A stretch of DNA of 64,000 nt from the NCBI GenBank assembly GCA_910577815.1, contig CAJTNO010000006.1, positions 1-64,000 on the forward strand, read 5' to 3'. The first letter of the stretch is position 1. Each line of letters begins with the position of its first letter. Below, piece by piece: positions 34,546-42,697 of the stretch. This DNA comes from an uncultured Christensenella sp. Its GTDB lineage: Bacteria; Bacillota; Clostridia; Christensenellales; CAG-917. Below the pieces are notes generated by a model that saw only the letters and a program-made list of their open reading frames with translations, was not told the DNA's origin and did no database searches. The translations under genes and the position numbers were made by a program.

Positions 34546-35703
34546 ATGGAAAACGAAATACTTAAAGATGACTCCGCTACGGAACTCGACTTAATCACCG
34601 CGGACACTGTTGCCGAGCCTGAAACCGAGGTCGCAGCTGCCGCCGTCAAAGCTCCCGTAGCAGTGGACGCTCAAGATGAAAATTTCTTTAAACGCGGCAA
34701 AAAACAAGTACCTATCAAGCACTATAAAGTAGGAAAACTGGAATTTACCAATCAAGGCGCGCATAATTTTCTTAAATATGCCCTTTTGCTGATTTTACTT
34801 GCAAGCATTAGGTCGTTGACAACTTATATCTTTATAGTTCCAAACGGCTTTGCTCCCGGCGGAGTAAGCGGTATATCCTCTATAATCTACAACATAGTAG
34901 TTTTGCTCGAGCCTGAAAATCAGATGCTGCTGACAATATTCGACCCCGGTCTTACTATGCTTGTGTTAAACCTTCCGTTTATCATAGTAGCGTTTTTCGT
35001 ACTAAGTAAAAAGTTTGCCATAAACACATTTTTTGTTGTAGCCGTTTATTCGGGACTTATGTTTTTGCTCGGAGCGGTAAAATGCCCGCAGTTCTACGTC
35101 CTCGACAATCCGGGACTTCAGATACTTGCGGCGCTCGCTGGCGGCGTTTGCACAGGCTTCTGCCTCGGCATTATGCTCCGTCACGATATGAGTATGGCGG
35201 GTACAGACATTGTGGGTAAAATCATACACAAGCACAATCCCTCTACAGGCGCGCAGTGGTGGATACTCATCTGCGACTGCATCGTTGCAACCTGCTCGGG
35301 CGTCCTTGGTATCATCAAGCTTGACTTTACAACCGTAACGGGAAATGCGGCGCTTGTTGCTATACTCTCGCCGATATTTTTCTCGTTCATATCGCTTGTA
35401 ACGGGCTCGCTTACGGCGGACGTATTGCAGGCAGGCTTCCAGTCGTCTATAGTATTCAACATCATTACGGACAAATCGGACGAGATTTCACGCGCTATCA
35501 GCGAAAAGCTCCGCCGAGGCGTAACAATGTCAACCGCAATCGGCTACTACACCAAAACCGAGCATAAGATATTGACCTGCGTAGTAAGCAAACGCCAGAT
35601 AAGCACAGTAAAGGATATAATAAAGGAATGCGACCCGCTTGCATTCACATATATCACAAAGGCTCACGAGGTTGCGGGCAAGGGATTCCGCTCGGCCGGC
35701 TGA
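34546..35703 (+). CDS. YitT family membrane protein (DUF161/DUF2179)
   Basis: 385 residues. After about 75 charged residues come five to six membrane segments with FIVPNGFAPGGVSGISSIIY, a typical YitT signature, and GMLRHDMSMAGTDI-like loop features. The C-terminal DUF2179 domain (about 290-375) includes TMSTAIGYYTKTEHKILTCV and KRQISTVKDIIKECDP. Family members are widespread in Firmicutes; their function is poorly defined. AGAGGA lies seven bases before the ATG. It ends at a bidirectional terminator shared with the next, convergent gene. Confidence 0.9.
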   Translation: MENEILKDDSATELDLITADTVAEPETEVAAAAVKAPVAVDAQDENFFKRGKKQVPIKHYKVGKLEFTNQGAHNFLKYALLLILLASIRSLTTYIFIVPNGFAPGGVSGISSIIYNIVVLLEPENQMLLTIFDPGLTMLVLNLPFIIVAFFVLSKKFAINTFFVVAVYSGLMFLLGAVKCPQFYVLDNPGLQILAALAGGVCTGFCLGIMLRHDMSMAGTDIVGKIIHKHNPSTGAQWWILICDCIVATCSGVLGIIKLDFTTVTGNAALVAILSPIFFSFISLVTGSLTADVLQAGFQSSIVFNIITDKSDEISRAISEKLRRGVTMSTAIGYYTKTEHKILTCVVSKRQISTVKDIIKECDPLAFTYITKAHEVAGKGFRSAG

Positions 35704-35744
35704 TATAAGCGCAATCACAAATTAAAAAAATTATTAAGTTATTT

Positions 35745-35768
35745 AAAAACGCCCTTTCGGGCGTTTTT
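35745..35768. terminator. Bidirectional terminator
   Basis: AAAAACGCCC pairs with GGGCGTTTTT around TTTC between the convergent YitT and acetyltransferase genes. Confidence 0.88.
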
Positions 35769-35769
35769 A

Positions 35770-36510
35770 TTATTTATCGTAGACCTGAAAAATTCTTTCA
35801 TTCATCATATACTGATTCATTTCCGAAAGGTCGTTGCCCTCGAAGTTTCTTTTTCTCATCGGCTTTGCGGGAATACCCCCTACAAGCGTAAACTCATCCA
35901 CGTTCTTTGTAACAATCGCGCCCGTAGCCACAATAGCTCCCGTGCCAAGCGTAACGCCGGGCAAAATAGTAGCGGAGGTATACACCTTAGCATAATCTCC
36001 TATAACAACGGGCTTATATTCGCGCACCATATGGTCCCATTCGCTATGCGAATGCGTAAAAATCTTAACGTACTCTGTTAGCATAGAATGGTCTCCAAGC
36101 TTAATTCCGCCCTTTGCGTCAAGATAACATCCCGCATTCCAGGATACGTTTTTGCCGATTTCGATATTGTTGGCGAAATTAAATCTACAGCCCTCGTTTG
36201 CTACAAAGCCGTCGCCGCAGCTTTTAAATAGCTTTTTAGCTATTATCTGCCTGAACGGAATAGCAAACGCACAGTTTATGCCAAGCGGAACTCTGTCAAC
36301 GCTCTCCCACAAAATGTGCAGATTGCGCCTATACTCGTCATACTGAAGCTCAAGCGGCATATAGTCGTTCCAAAGCCTGAAGCTTTTAACGGCAGCTTCG
36401 TCATAACCGTCTATGCCGATTATACCAAGCGCTCTGACGGTGTTTTTTGCACTCATTCCGTCGCCGACTAATTTTTGAATTTCATTAAGCTTATTATCTA
36501 AAATATTCAT
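35770..36510 (-). CDS. Hexapeptide-repeat acyltransferase (maltose O-acetyltransferase type)
   Basis: 246 residues. The C-terminal half (about 105-230) is a left-handed beta helix: NIEIGKNVSWNAGCYLDAKG, then HSMLTEYVKIFTHSH (with the catalytic-type His), then GDYAKVYTSATILPGVTLGT and GAIVATGAIVTKNVDEFTLV and ending GGIPAKPMRKR. The N-terminal helical part is longer than in typical MAT/NodL proteins. It probably acetylates a sugar or glycan using acetyl-CoA. GGTGG lies upstream of the ATG. Downstream of an aldose epimerase gene in the same direction, possibly co-transcribed. Confidence 0.87.
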   Translation of the reverse strand: MNILDNKLNEIQKLVGDGMSAKNTVRALGIIGIDGYDEAAVKSFRLWNDYMPLELQYDEYRRNLHILWESVDRVPLGINCAFAIPFRQIIAKKLFKSCGDGFVANEGCRFNFANNIEIGKNVSWNAGCYLDAKGGIKLGDHSMLTEYVKIFTHSHSEWDHMVREYKPVVIGDYAKVYTSATILPGVTLGTGAIVATGAIVTKNVDEFTLVGGIPAKPMRKRNFEGNDLSEMNQYMMNERIFQVYDK

Positions 36511-36577
36511 AAAACCACCTTTAACTCAACGTTTTTATCATATTAACTCTTATTTATGTCATTTATTATAAGTTTTC

Positions 36578-37603
36578 TCATTTGCAGCTAAACGCATATG
36601 TAGTAACCGAGCTGTACTTTTCACCTGCTTTCAAAACGATACCTTCAAATTCGGGAATATTGCAGGCATTGGGATAGCCTTGAGTTTCCATACAGAATGC
36701 CGATTGATACGGATAGACTGTTTTTCCCTTAAAGGCGTCAAGAAAATTGCCGGAATATAACTGCATACAGGGCTTATCCGTATAAACGCTCATAAGTATT
36801 CCGCTATCGCTTGAATATGCGGTGGCAACGGGCTCTTTTCCGTCATTATTTAAAACATAGTTGATGTCGTAGCCGCCGCGCGCATTCTTAAGCAAAACAT
36901 CATCCGCGGCGATGTCCTTGCCAAGCGGCTTAACCGTTGTAAAATCAAACGGAGTGTTTTGCACTCGCATAATTTGCCCGTTGGGTATAAGCTCGCTGTC
37001 GACAACGGTAACGGCGTCCGCATTTATGAAAATATCGTGGTCTAGCGCGCTTATAAAGCGTCCGTCAAGATTAAAATACGTGTGATTGGTAAGCGAGCAA
37101 AGCGTGTCGCTGTCGCTTTCCGCCTCGTAATATATCTCAAGCGCATTATCCTCGCTAAGCTTATAGGTTACGCAGACATTGAGATTGCCGGGATAACCCT
37201 CCTCTTTATCTCGCGAAAGATAGCTTAGCTTAATGCTTGCATCCCCGCAGTCTAATACAGTCCAAAGCTTTTTATCAAAGCCCTCCTTTCCGCCGTGAAG
37301 ATGATTGTTTCCGTCATTATTAAAAAGCTTATAACTCTCGCCGTTTAGCGAAAACTCCGCGCCGCCTATCCTGTTTGCCACCCTTCCTACCGCAGCTCCA
37401 AAATAAGTTCCGCGGTCATTTCTGTACTCCTCCGCATCATCGAAGCCTGCGACAACGTCTATCGGATTGCCGTTTCTGTCATTGACAAACAACTTTTGTA
37501 TGCGCGCGCCGTAGGTTATCACCTGCGCCTTCATTCCGTTGCCGTTTTCAAGCAAATACGTTTCTATACCCGTTTCGGATTTTTCTATAAGCCTTGTTTG
37601 CAT
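36578..37603 (-). CDS. galM: Aldose 1-epimerase
   Basis: 341 residues from ATG 37603, with AAGAGGTG just upstream; an in-frame extension to 37663 would lack a ribosome binding site. Typical mutarotase features are GRVANRIGGAEFSLNGESYK and NNHLHGGKEGFDKKLWTV (first catalytic His), LTNHTYFNLDGR (second His), QLYSGNFLD, and the C-terminal FCMETQGYPNACNIPEFE with the acid/base Glu. It interconverts alpha and beta anomers of galactose or glucose. The preceding intergenic region carries a 16-bp palindrome. Confidence 0.93.
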   Translation of the reverse strand: MQTRLIEKSETGIETYLLENGNGMKAQVITYGARIQKLFVNDRNGNPIDVVAGFDDAEEYRNDRGTYFGAAVGRVANRIGGAEFSLNGESYKLFNNDGNNHLHGGKEGFDKKLWTVLDCGDASIKLSYLSRDKEEGYPGNLNVCVTYKLSEDNALEIYYEAESDSDTLCSLTNHTYFNLDGRFISALDHDIFINADAVTVVDSELIPNGQIMRVQNTPFDFTTVKPLGKDIAADDVLLKNARGGYDINYVLNNDGKEPVATAYSSDSGILMSVYTDKPCMQLYSGNFLDAFKGKTVYPYQSAFCMETQGYPNACNIPEFEGIVLKAGEKYSSVTTYAFSCK

Positions 37604-37743
37604 AAAACACCTCTTATGAAATATTTTAACATAAATTTTAAAGCTGTGAATACAAATTTGCAAATTAAGCTTTATTTTATTATTTAAATAATTTAAACCC
37701 GTTTATGTGCAAAATTCTTATTTGAAAATCTTTCAATATAAAA

Positions 37744-37800
37744 GCAAAAGCGCTTTTGCAAGCCGTAAGATATTTATTCTACGTTTAGCAAAGCGCTTTA
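37744..37800. promoter_or_regulatory. 16-bp palindrome and partner dyad between the hydrogenase operon and galM
   Basis: GCAAAAGCGCTTTTGC (37744-37759) is a perfect palindrome. AAAGCGCTTT recurs near 37790-37799. The two can pair with each other into a long stem around a loop of about 30 bases followed by T's on the minus strand. So the block could terminate the hydrogenase operon or be an operator for galM. Confidence 0.5.
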
Positions 37801-37824
37801 ACTTAACAATATAAATATTTCTGA

Positions 37825-39246
37825 TTATTTTAATACAGACAGCGCGTCGGATATTGTCTTTTCGTACGCTTCCCTGCCGTATTTATCAACCTCGGCTTTA
37901 TTCTTTTCGCCGTGAGTAAGACAGCCCGCTCCGCCGATACAGCCGCCTACGCAAGCCATTCCCTCTATAAAGTTGGCGTCAAGCACATTCTTGCTCTTTT
38001 TAAGCAATGCGATACGGCACTCCTCTATTCCGTCGCAGGAGCAAGCCTTAAGGTCGAAATCCAAGTTCTGTTCCTTTAAGCCCTGAGCTACCGCGTCCGC
38101 AAGTCCGCCGCTGCGCGCAAATATTCTTCCGAAATACGAGGCGTTGTCAAGAACCCCCTCCTCAAGCGCAGTCAAGTCTATATCGCGGCTGTCAATCAGC
38201 GCCTGCAACTCCTCAAAGGTCATCACGGCGTCAACGTACTGCTTGACCTCCTCGCGCTGAACCTCCATCTTCTTTGCCGTGCAGGGACCGATAAACACAA
38301 TCTTGCAGTCGGGCTCCTTGTCCTTAAGATACTTGGATATCGTTGCCATAGGCGAAAGATTGCCCGAGATGTACTTTTCAAGGTCGGGGAAATTCTTTTG
38401 GATATAGTTTACAAACGCAGGACAGCAGGAGCTGGTAAGGAATCCGTGTTCCGCAAGCTCCTTAGACTCTGCCTTGGCAACCATATCCGCGCCGAGAGCC
38501 GCCTCGATTACCGTAAAGAAGCCGAGTCTTTTGATACCAGTAATTACCTGTCCGAGCTTGGCATAGGTGAACTGACTGGAAATAGACGGAGCAACTATAG
38601 CATAAGTCTTATATTTCGTATTGCCGATACTGCCCTTAAGCATATCGATTATTTGCAGAATATACGACTTATCGGTTATCGCGCCGAAGGGACACTGATA
38701 TACGCACGCTCCGCAGGCTATACATTTATCGTTGTCTATATGTGCCGCCTTGGACTCGTCCATACTTATTGCCTTGACCTTGCAGGCGCGCTCGCAGGGA
38801 CGAATATAATTGTGTATCGCGCTGTACGGGCAAACCTTGGCGCACATACCGCACTCGACGCATTTGCTCTTGTCAATGTGCGCTACGTGATTGTGGTCGA
38901 AGGAGATAGCTCCGCGCTTGCACACGTCCTCGCAACGGTGAGCAAGACAGCCGCGGCACGCGCTTGTTACCTCGTAACCGCCCATAGGACACTCGTCGCA
39001 GGCTATATCTATAACCTGAATGACGTTCTCGTTGCGCGGGTCTCCGCCCATAGCGATTTTTACACGCTCGCCGAGAATGGCGCGTTCCTTATAAACGCAG
39101 CAGCGCATAGTAGGCTGAGTGCCGGGAACAATGGTTTTAGGGATGTCGAAGGCAGTCTGGGGAAGTCTGCCCGCCCAAGCCTCGCGCGCGACCTCGCGCA
39201 AAACCTTATATTTGAGATATTGTACCTTTGTATCAAACTTTTTCAT
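37825..39246 (-). CDS. [FeFe]-hydrogenase, group B-like, with ferredoxin-type clusters
   Basis: 473 residues. The N-terminal half has several 4Fe-4S binding motifs (CRGCLAHRCEDVC, CVECGMCAKVCP, CIACGACVYQCP). The H-cluster domain (about 215-460) carries three Cys motifs: TSSCCPAFV (L1), IGPCTAKKMEV (L2) and EGMACVGGCIGGAG (L3). These variants fit group B-type monomeric hydrogenases of Clostridia rather than the classical CpI type. It likely exchanges electrons between ferredoxin and H2 during fermentation. Last gene of a five-gene operon, nine bases after the phosphatase gene. Confidence 0.88.
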   Translation of the reverse strand: MKKFDTKVQYLKYKVLREVAREAWAGRLPQTAFDIPKTIVPGTQPTMRCCVYKERAILGERVKIAMGGDPRNENVIQVIDIACDECPMGGYEVTSACRGCLAHRCEDVCKRGAISFDHNHVAHIDKSKCVECGMCAKVCPYSAIHNYIRPCERACKVKAISMDESKAAHIDNDKCIACGACVYQCPFGAITDKSYILQIIDMLKGSIGNTKYKTYAIVAPSISSQFTYAKLGQVITGIKRLGFFTVIEAALGADMVAKAESKELAEHGFLTSSCCPAFVNYIQKNFPDLEKYISGNLSPMATISKYLKDKEPDCKIVFIGPCTAKKMEVQREEVKQYVDAVMTFEELQALIDSRDIDLTALEEGVLDNASYFGRIFARSGGLADAVAQGLKEQNLDFDLKACSCDGIEECRIALLKKSKNVLDANFIEGMACVGGCIGGAGCLTHGEKNKAEVDKYGREAYEKTISDALSVLK

Positions 39247-39255
39247 AGTACACCT

Positions 39256-40428
39256 TTAGAAATAGCTGACCTTGATTCGCTTGCCCATCTGCTTTAAGCA
39301 CTCGGACAGCTCCTGAACAAGGTTCATCTTGATATTGAAATTTATAGGAAGTTCGGGATTCTGATGCGCGGGGTTTACGGCGCGTCCGACATAGAAGTTT
39401 ATGTCCGTCGCTTCCTCGAAGAGCAGTCTGCAAATCAGCGACGCTCCGTCGCGCTTGAAGCTCCACTGCTCGTAGGTTTCGTTATCCGCAAGATAATCCT
39501 TGGCGTATTGCAAAACCTTATTTATCGTAATAACACCCTCGGTAACCAAGTCAACGCCCTCTATCGTTGCGATAGGCGGAACGTCGGACTGCTCGAAATT
39601 AAGGCTTGCCCTGAGCGGCTTGCCGAGGTACTTTGCCGCAATGGAAGCCGTCGTGCCGCCGCACACTATGTGCTTGCCCTCCTTTGAGAAGAACAGCGAC
39701 ATCATATTGTTGCCGTCGTTGCGGTTGGACGGAGGTCCGAACATCAGGTTCATAGGCTCGCGCTTGCGTATCTTTACCACGCACGCCGTAGCGTCGTCGC
39801 CGGGCTTGCCTCCGTAAAGCTCGTCGCACTTGTCCACAAGAATTGTGGACATAGTTTTTGCGGTATATCCGCCTGCTGCGACCGTTTCCATAAAATCGAC
39901 AATCTGGTCGCGCTTCCAACCGAAATTATACGAGGTCCCGAGCCCTGCGTGCGGACAACCGTCGCTCATAGCAACAATTATATCGCCCTCGCGCAGCTTG
40001 ATATTTGATTTATATATTCGCTTGCCTCCGATGTTCATCTCGCGCGTCGGATACTCGTAATTGCTTCCGTCGCGTATAAAAATTGCAAGCGGATTGTCAA
40101 ACTGAATTAGCTCGGCAATATCGTTTTCGATGAGATGCACTATCGTAAACGTAGAATACGCAATTCCTCTCACCGAGCAAATCGGCAAGGTCTGCGCAAT
40201 CGTTTCCACGCAATCCTCGACGGAAAGCCCCTCGGCGAGCATAGTGGACAAAATCTTAGATGTGAGCGTAGACAAAATACTTGCCTTAACACCGCTTCCA
40301 AGACCGTCCGCAAGCACGATTACAGAGGAATTTTCGCCCTGCTCCACGATTTCCACGTGGTCGCCGCAAAGCTGCTCTCCTACGTGATTTATACTTTTAT
40401 AGCCGATATCGGCAAACAAATCATTCAT
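39256..40428 (-). CDS. SpoIIE-like PP2C serine phosphatase
   Basis: 390 residues. The N-terminal half (about 1-225) is a PP2C/SpoIIE domain: CGDHVEIVEQ, VIVLADGLGSGVKASILST (metal-binding Asp-Gly), GDIIVAMSDGCPHAGLG and GDDATACVVKIR with the C-terminal metal Asp. The remaining about 165 residues form an unrecognised domain. It is encoded between two [FeFe]-hydrogenase genes and overlaps the sensor hydrogenase gene by eight bases. Hydrogenase-linked phosphatases are known near group C enzymes, where H2 sensing is thought to pass to protein phosphorylation; that role here is inference. Confidence 0.87.
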   Translation of the reverse strand: MNDLFADIGYKSINHVGEQLCGDHVEIVEQGENSSVIVLADGLGSGVKASILSTLTSKILSTMLAEGLSVEDCVETIAQTLPICSVRGIAYSTFTIVHLIENDIAELIQFDNPLAIFIRDGSNYEYPTREMNIGGKRIYKSNIKLREGDIIVAMSDGCPHAGLGTSYNFGWKRDQIVDFMETVAAGGYTAKTMSTILVDKCDELYGGKPGDDATACVVKIRKREPMNLMFGPPSNRNDGNNMMSLFFSKEGKHIVCGGTTASIAAKYLGKPLRASLNFEQSDVPPIATIEGVDLVTEGVITINKVLQYAKDYLADNETYEQWSFKRDGASLICRLLFEEATDINFYVGRAVNPAHQNPELPINFNIKMNLVQELSECLKQMGKRIKVSYF

Positions 40429-42091
40429 TTTGTATAGAATCCTTCAGCTTAGTAAGCGCGATTTTGGTTTCCGCTGCAGTTTCGCCGAGCAGCGAAGCAA
40501 TCTCCTGAACTATACGCATCTGCTTATCCACGACCTTGTCGGCAGTTTCAACGGTACGGCGGTTGATTTCCTCCTTCTCGCCTCGCACCTTCTCCTCCTC
40601 GGTCACGTCGCGCATAATGCAAATTATCAGCTTGGACGCGGCGTCATACACAACGGTCTGCTCCACATAACGCTTATACTCGATAAGATACACTCTTTGA
40701 TTGTGTACGCTTCTGCCCGATTGCAAAACCTGCATAAACACCTGCGGATTTAGTATACGCACAACCTGCTCGCCGAGAATATCCATTTCCGACCTGAGGT
40801 TTGTTATCTGCATAGCCGCGCGGTTAATCTGCTGAACCTCGAGCTTATCGTTAAGCACTATTATTCCGTTGGGAGTGTTGTTTACAATGCTGTCGGAAAA
40901 GCTCTCCGCCTTATCCTTGAGGAAGGGCAGACACATAGATATTTCCGCCTTGCCCTGTAGGATAGCGATTGCCTTTTCGCGGCAGGTATTGTATCCGCAG
41001 GAGCCGCAGTTAAGCTCGTCCTCTCTACGGTTTTTGCCCATCTGTCTTAGTACGCTTGAAATCTCCGTTTCGGTAGGAGCAACCACGTGCCTGTCGATAA
41101 CGCCGAACAGCTTACGAATATCCTGAGCCGCCGGCTGAGCGACGTCAAAATCCTTTTTACCCGCATACTCGGAAATAACCGTATAATCCTTGATAGGCGA
41201 GCGCGCCTCCATAGCGGGACCGCCTATACAGCTTCCTACGCAAGCGGACATCTCTATAAAGCATTTATGTATTTTTCCGCTTTCTATATCCTTAAGCGCG
41301 GCAATACAGTTATCCACACCGTCCAACGCTATATAGGAATAGCCTTCGGCGTTCTGCGCCATAGTTTTGAGCACTCCGCCCGTTGTCGGGAAAAATCTTG
41401 CCCTGCTCTCCTCCGATTTGTCGGAGACGGCTTCAACCTCGATATGCTCGTCCTTAAGCCACTGCGAAAGCTCCTCGAAGGTAAGCACCGCGTCAACCAA
41501 GTCCTCGTATTTCTGAGCCTCGTCCTTTTTGGATACGCAGGGACCGATAAATACCGTCTTTGCGTTGGGAGCCTTCTTTTTCAGCTCCGTGCAATGCGCC
41601 TGCATAGGAGAAAGCACGTCCGCAAGATACTTAAGCGACGACGGGAAGTATTTTTGAATGAGCAAATTGACAGAGTGACAGCAGGAGGAAATGACTATAT
41701 CGCGCTTTTCCTCGTTAAGCAGTCTGTCATACTCGCGCTTTACTATCGTAGCTCCTATAGCGGTCTCCTCAACGTCCTTGAAGCCGAGCTTCTTGATGGC
41801 GGTGCGCATAGCCTCTATGCCCGCTCCGCCGTAGTTGGCGATAAAGGACGGCGCAAGGCTGACGTACACGGGGTCGCCGGACTGGATAAGCACCTTTGCC
41901 TTTTCCCTCTCGCTGTTTATCTCCTTGGCGTTTTGAGGACAGACGACGAGGCAGTGTCCGCAGAGAATGCACTCGTCCGAAATAATATGCGCCTGATTTG
42001 CCGAAAATCTGATAGATTTTACGGGACAGTGGCGAATACATTTATAGCAGTTTTTGCAATTAGATTTTTTTAAAGTAAGGCAGTCGGACAT
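40421..42091 (-). CDS. Sensor-type [FeFe]-hydrogenase with PAS domain (group C, HydS-like)
   Basis: 556 residues. Order: two 4Fe-4S motifs (CKNCYKCIRHCP and CILCGHCLVVCP, about 12-52), an H-cluster-like domain with SSCCHSV (L1), FIGPCVSKKDE (L2) and SACVGSCIGGP (L3), a further cluster motif CGSCGYNTC (about 355), a PAS domain (about 395-480), and a C-terminal coiled coil. That layout matches group C hydrogenases proposed to sense H2 and signal through PAS. It shares an operon with a PP2C-type phosphatase and a second hydrogenase, so it probably regulates rather than carries bulk flux. The start is two bases before the upstream gene's stop region. Confidence 0.9.
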   Translation of the reverse strand: MSDCLTLKKSNCKNCYKCIRHCPVKSIRFSANQAHIISDECILCGHCLVVCPQNAKEINSEREKAKVLIQSGDPVYVSLAPSFIANYGGAGIEAMRTAIKKLGFKDVEETAIGATIVKREYDRLLNEEKRDIVISSCCHSVNLLIQKYFPSSLKYLADVLSPMQAHCTELKKKAPNAKTVFIGPCVSKKDEAQKYEDLVDAVLTFEELSQWLKDEHIEVEAVSDKSEESRARFFPTTGGVLKTMAQNAEGYSYIALDGVDNCIAALKDIESGKIHKCFIEMSACVGSCIGGPAMEARSPIKDYTVISEYAGKKDFDVAQPAAQDIRKLFGVIDRHVVAPTETEISSVLRQMGKNRREDELNCGSCGYNTCREKAIAILQGKAEISMCLPFLKDKAESFSDSIVNNTPNGIIVLNDKLEVQQINRAAMQITNLRSEMDILGEQVVRILNPQVFMQVLQSGRSVHNQRVYLIEYKRYVEQTVVYDAASKLIICIMRDVTEEEKVRGEKEEINRRTVETADKVVDKQMRIVQEIASLLGETAAETKIALTKLKDSIQNE

Positions 42092-42093
42092 AT

Positions 42094-42357
42094 TTAAACC
42101 TCCGAATTTTTAATAGCCGTCATTATCGTATTTTCAAAGAAATCGCGGAAATTATCGCGGGTAATACCCGTATAAACCTCCTCGTCCACCTTGACCGAAA
42201 CGCCTACGCGGTTGCACTTGCCGCAGCAAAAGCACCCCGAAAGCACCACTTCGTCCTCAAGATGATGCTTTTCAACCTCTTTCTGAATAAGCTCTACAAT
42301 TTCGGGCGCGCCGGTCAGATGACAGGAGCTGCCCACGCATACGTCTATGAACACCAT
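42094..42357 (-). CDS. Thioredoxin-like [2Fe-2S] ferredoxin (87 aa)
   Basis: NuoE/HydC C-terminal type fold: DVCVGSSCHLTGAPE holds the first Cys pair and SGCFCCGKC the second group. Such small proteins pass electrons to or from hydrogenases or NADH-linked partners. It starts two bases after the neighbouring, homologous gene ends and is followed directly by the sensor hydrogenase gene. The extra Cys in CFCCGKC is more than the four ligands needed. Confidence 0.85.
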   Translation of the reverse strand: MVFIDVCVGSSCHLTGAPEIVELIQKEVEKHHLEDEVVLSGCFCCGKCNRVGVSVKVDEEVYTGITRDNFRDFFENTIMTAIKNSEV

Positions 42358-42359
42358 AA

Positions 42360-42599
42360 TTATAACGCTCCGAGTACGTAAGTGTCAAAGAATTCGCCGA
42401 CGGAATCCGGCTTTACCGAATGGAACTCTCCGTCCACGGTTACGCAAACTCCCTCGCGGCATCTGCCCATACAGAAGGTGCTTGCAAGCTCCACCTTATC
42501 CTGAAGCCCGTTATCCTCTACAAGCTGCTGTATCTGCTCGACAACAGGACGCGAGCCGTGTACGTGACAGGAGCTTCCTATACAAATGGTAATTTTCAT
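42360..42599 (-). CDS. Thioredoxin-like [2Fe-2S] ferredoxin (79 aa)
   Basis: Same family as the following gene: ICIGSSCHVHGSRPVVEQI and STFCMGRCREGVCVTVDGE carry the cluster Cys. It is the first gene of the hydrogenase operon, with GAGAGGA upstream and a promoter covered by a 22-bp palindrome. The pair may be subunits of one electron-transfer module for the two hydrogenases. Confidence 0.85.
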   Translation of the reverse strand: MKITICIGSSCHVHGSRPVVEQIQQLVEDNGLQDKVELASTFCMGRCREGVCVTVDGEFHSVKPDSVGEFFDTYVLGAL

Positions 42600-42624
42600 A
42601 ATAATCCTCTCTCAGTAAACTTGT

Positions 42625-42660
42625 AAGATAAATTATAATTTATCTTGCCTAAAAAATCAA
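42625..42660 (-). promoter_or_regulatory. Hydrogenase operon promoter under a 22-bp perfect palindrome
   Basis: On the minus strand TTGATT (42655-42660) and TATAAT (42632-42637) are 17 bp apart. The -10 box lies at the centre of a perfect palindrome, 42625-42646, arms AAGATAAATTA. A dimeric repressor there would block RNA polymerase directly. The sequence does not match the usual Rex consensus. Confidence 0.75.
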
Positions 42661-42686
42661 TAGGCGTGTATTTCTACACGCCTATT
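42659..42686. terminator. Terminator between adhE and the hydrogenase operon
   Basis: AATAGGCGTGTA pairs with TACACGCCTATT around TTTC; on the minus strand a T-tract follows. It ends the adhE transcript just before the hydrogenase promoter. Confidence 0.88.
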
Positions 42687-42697
42687 ATGTTTTGTAC

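Noticed and set aside
37744..37759. Canonical catabolite-responsive element
   Set aside because: Central AAAGCGCTTT fits in part, but the conserved outer TG/CA positions do not.
42625..42646. Rex operator
   Set aside because: The palindrome lacks the TTGT...ACAA ends of Rex sites.
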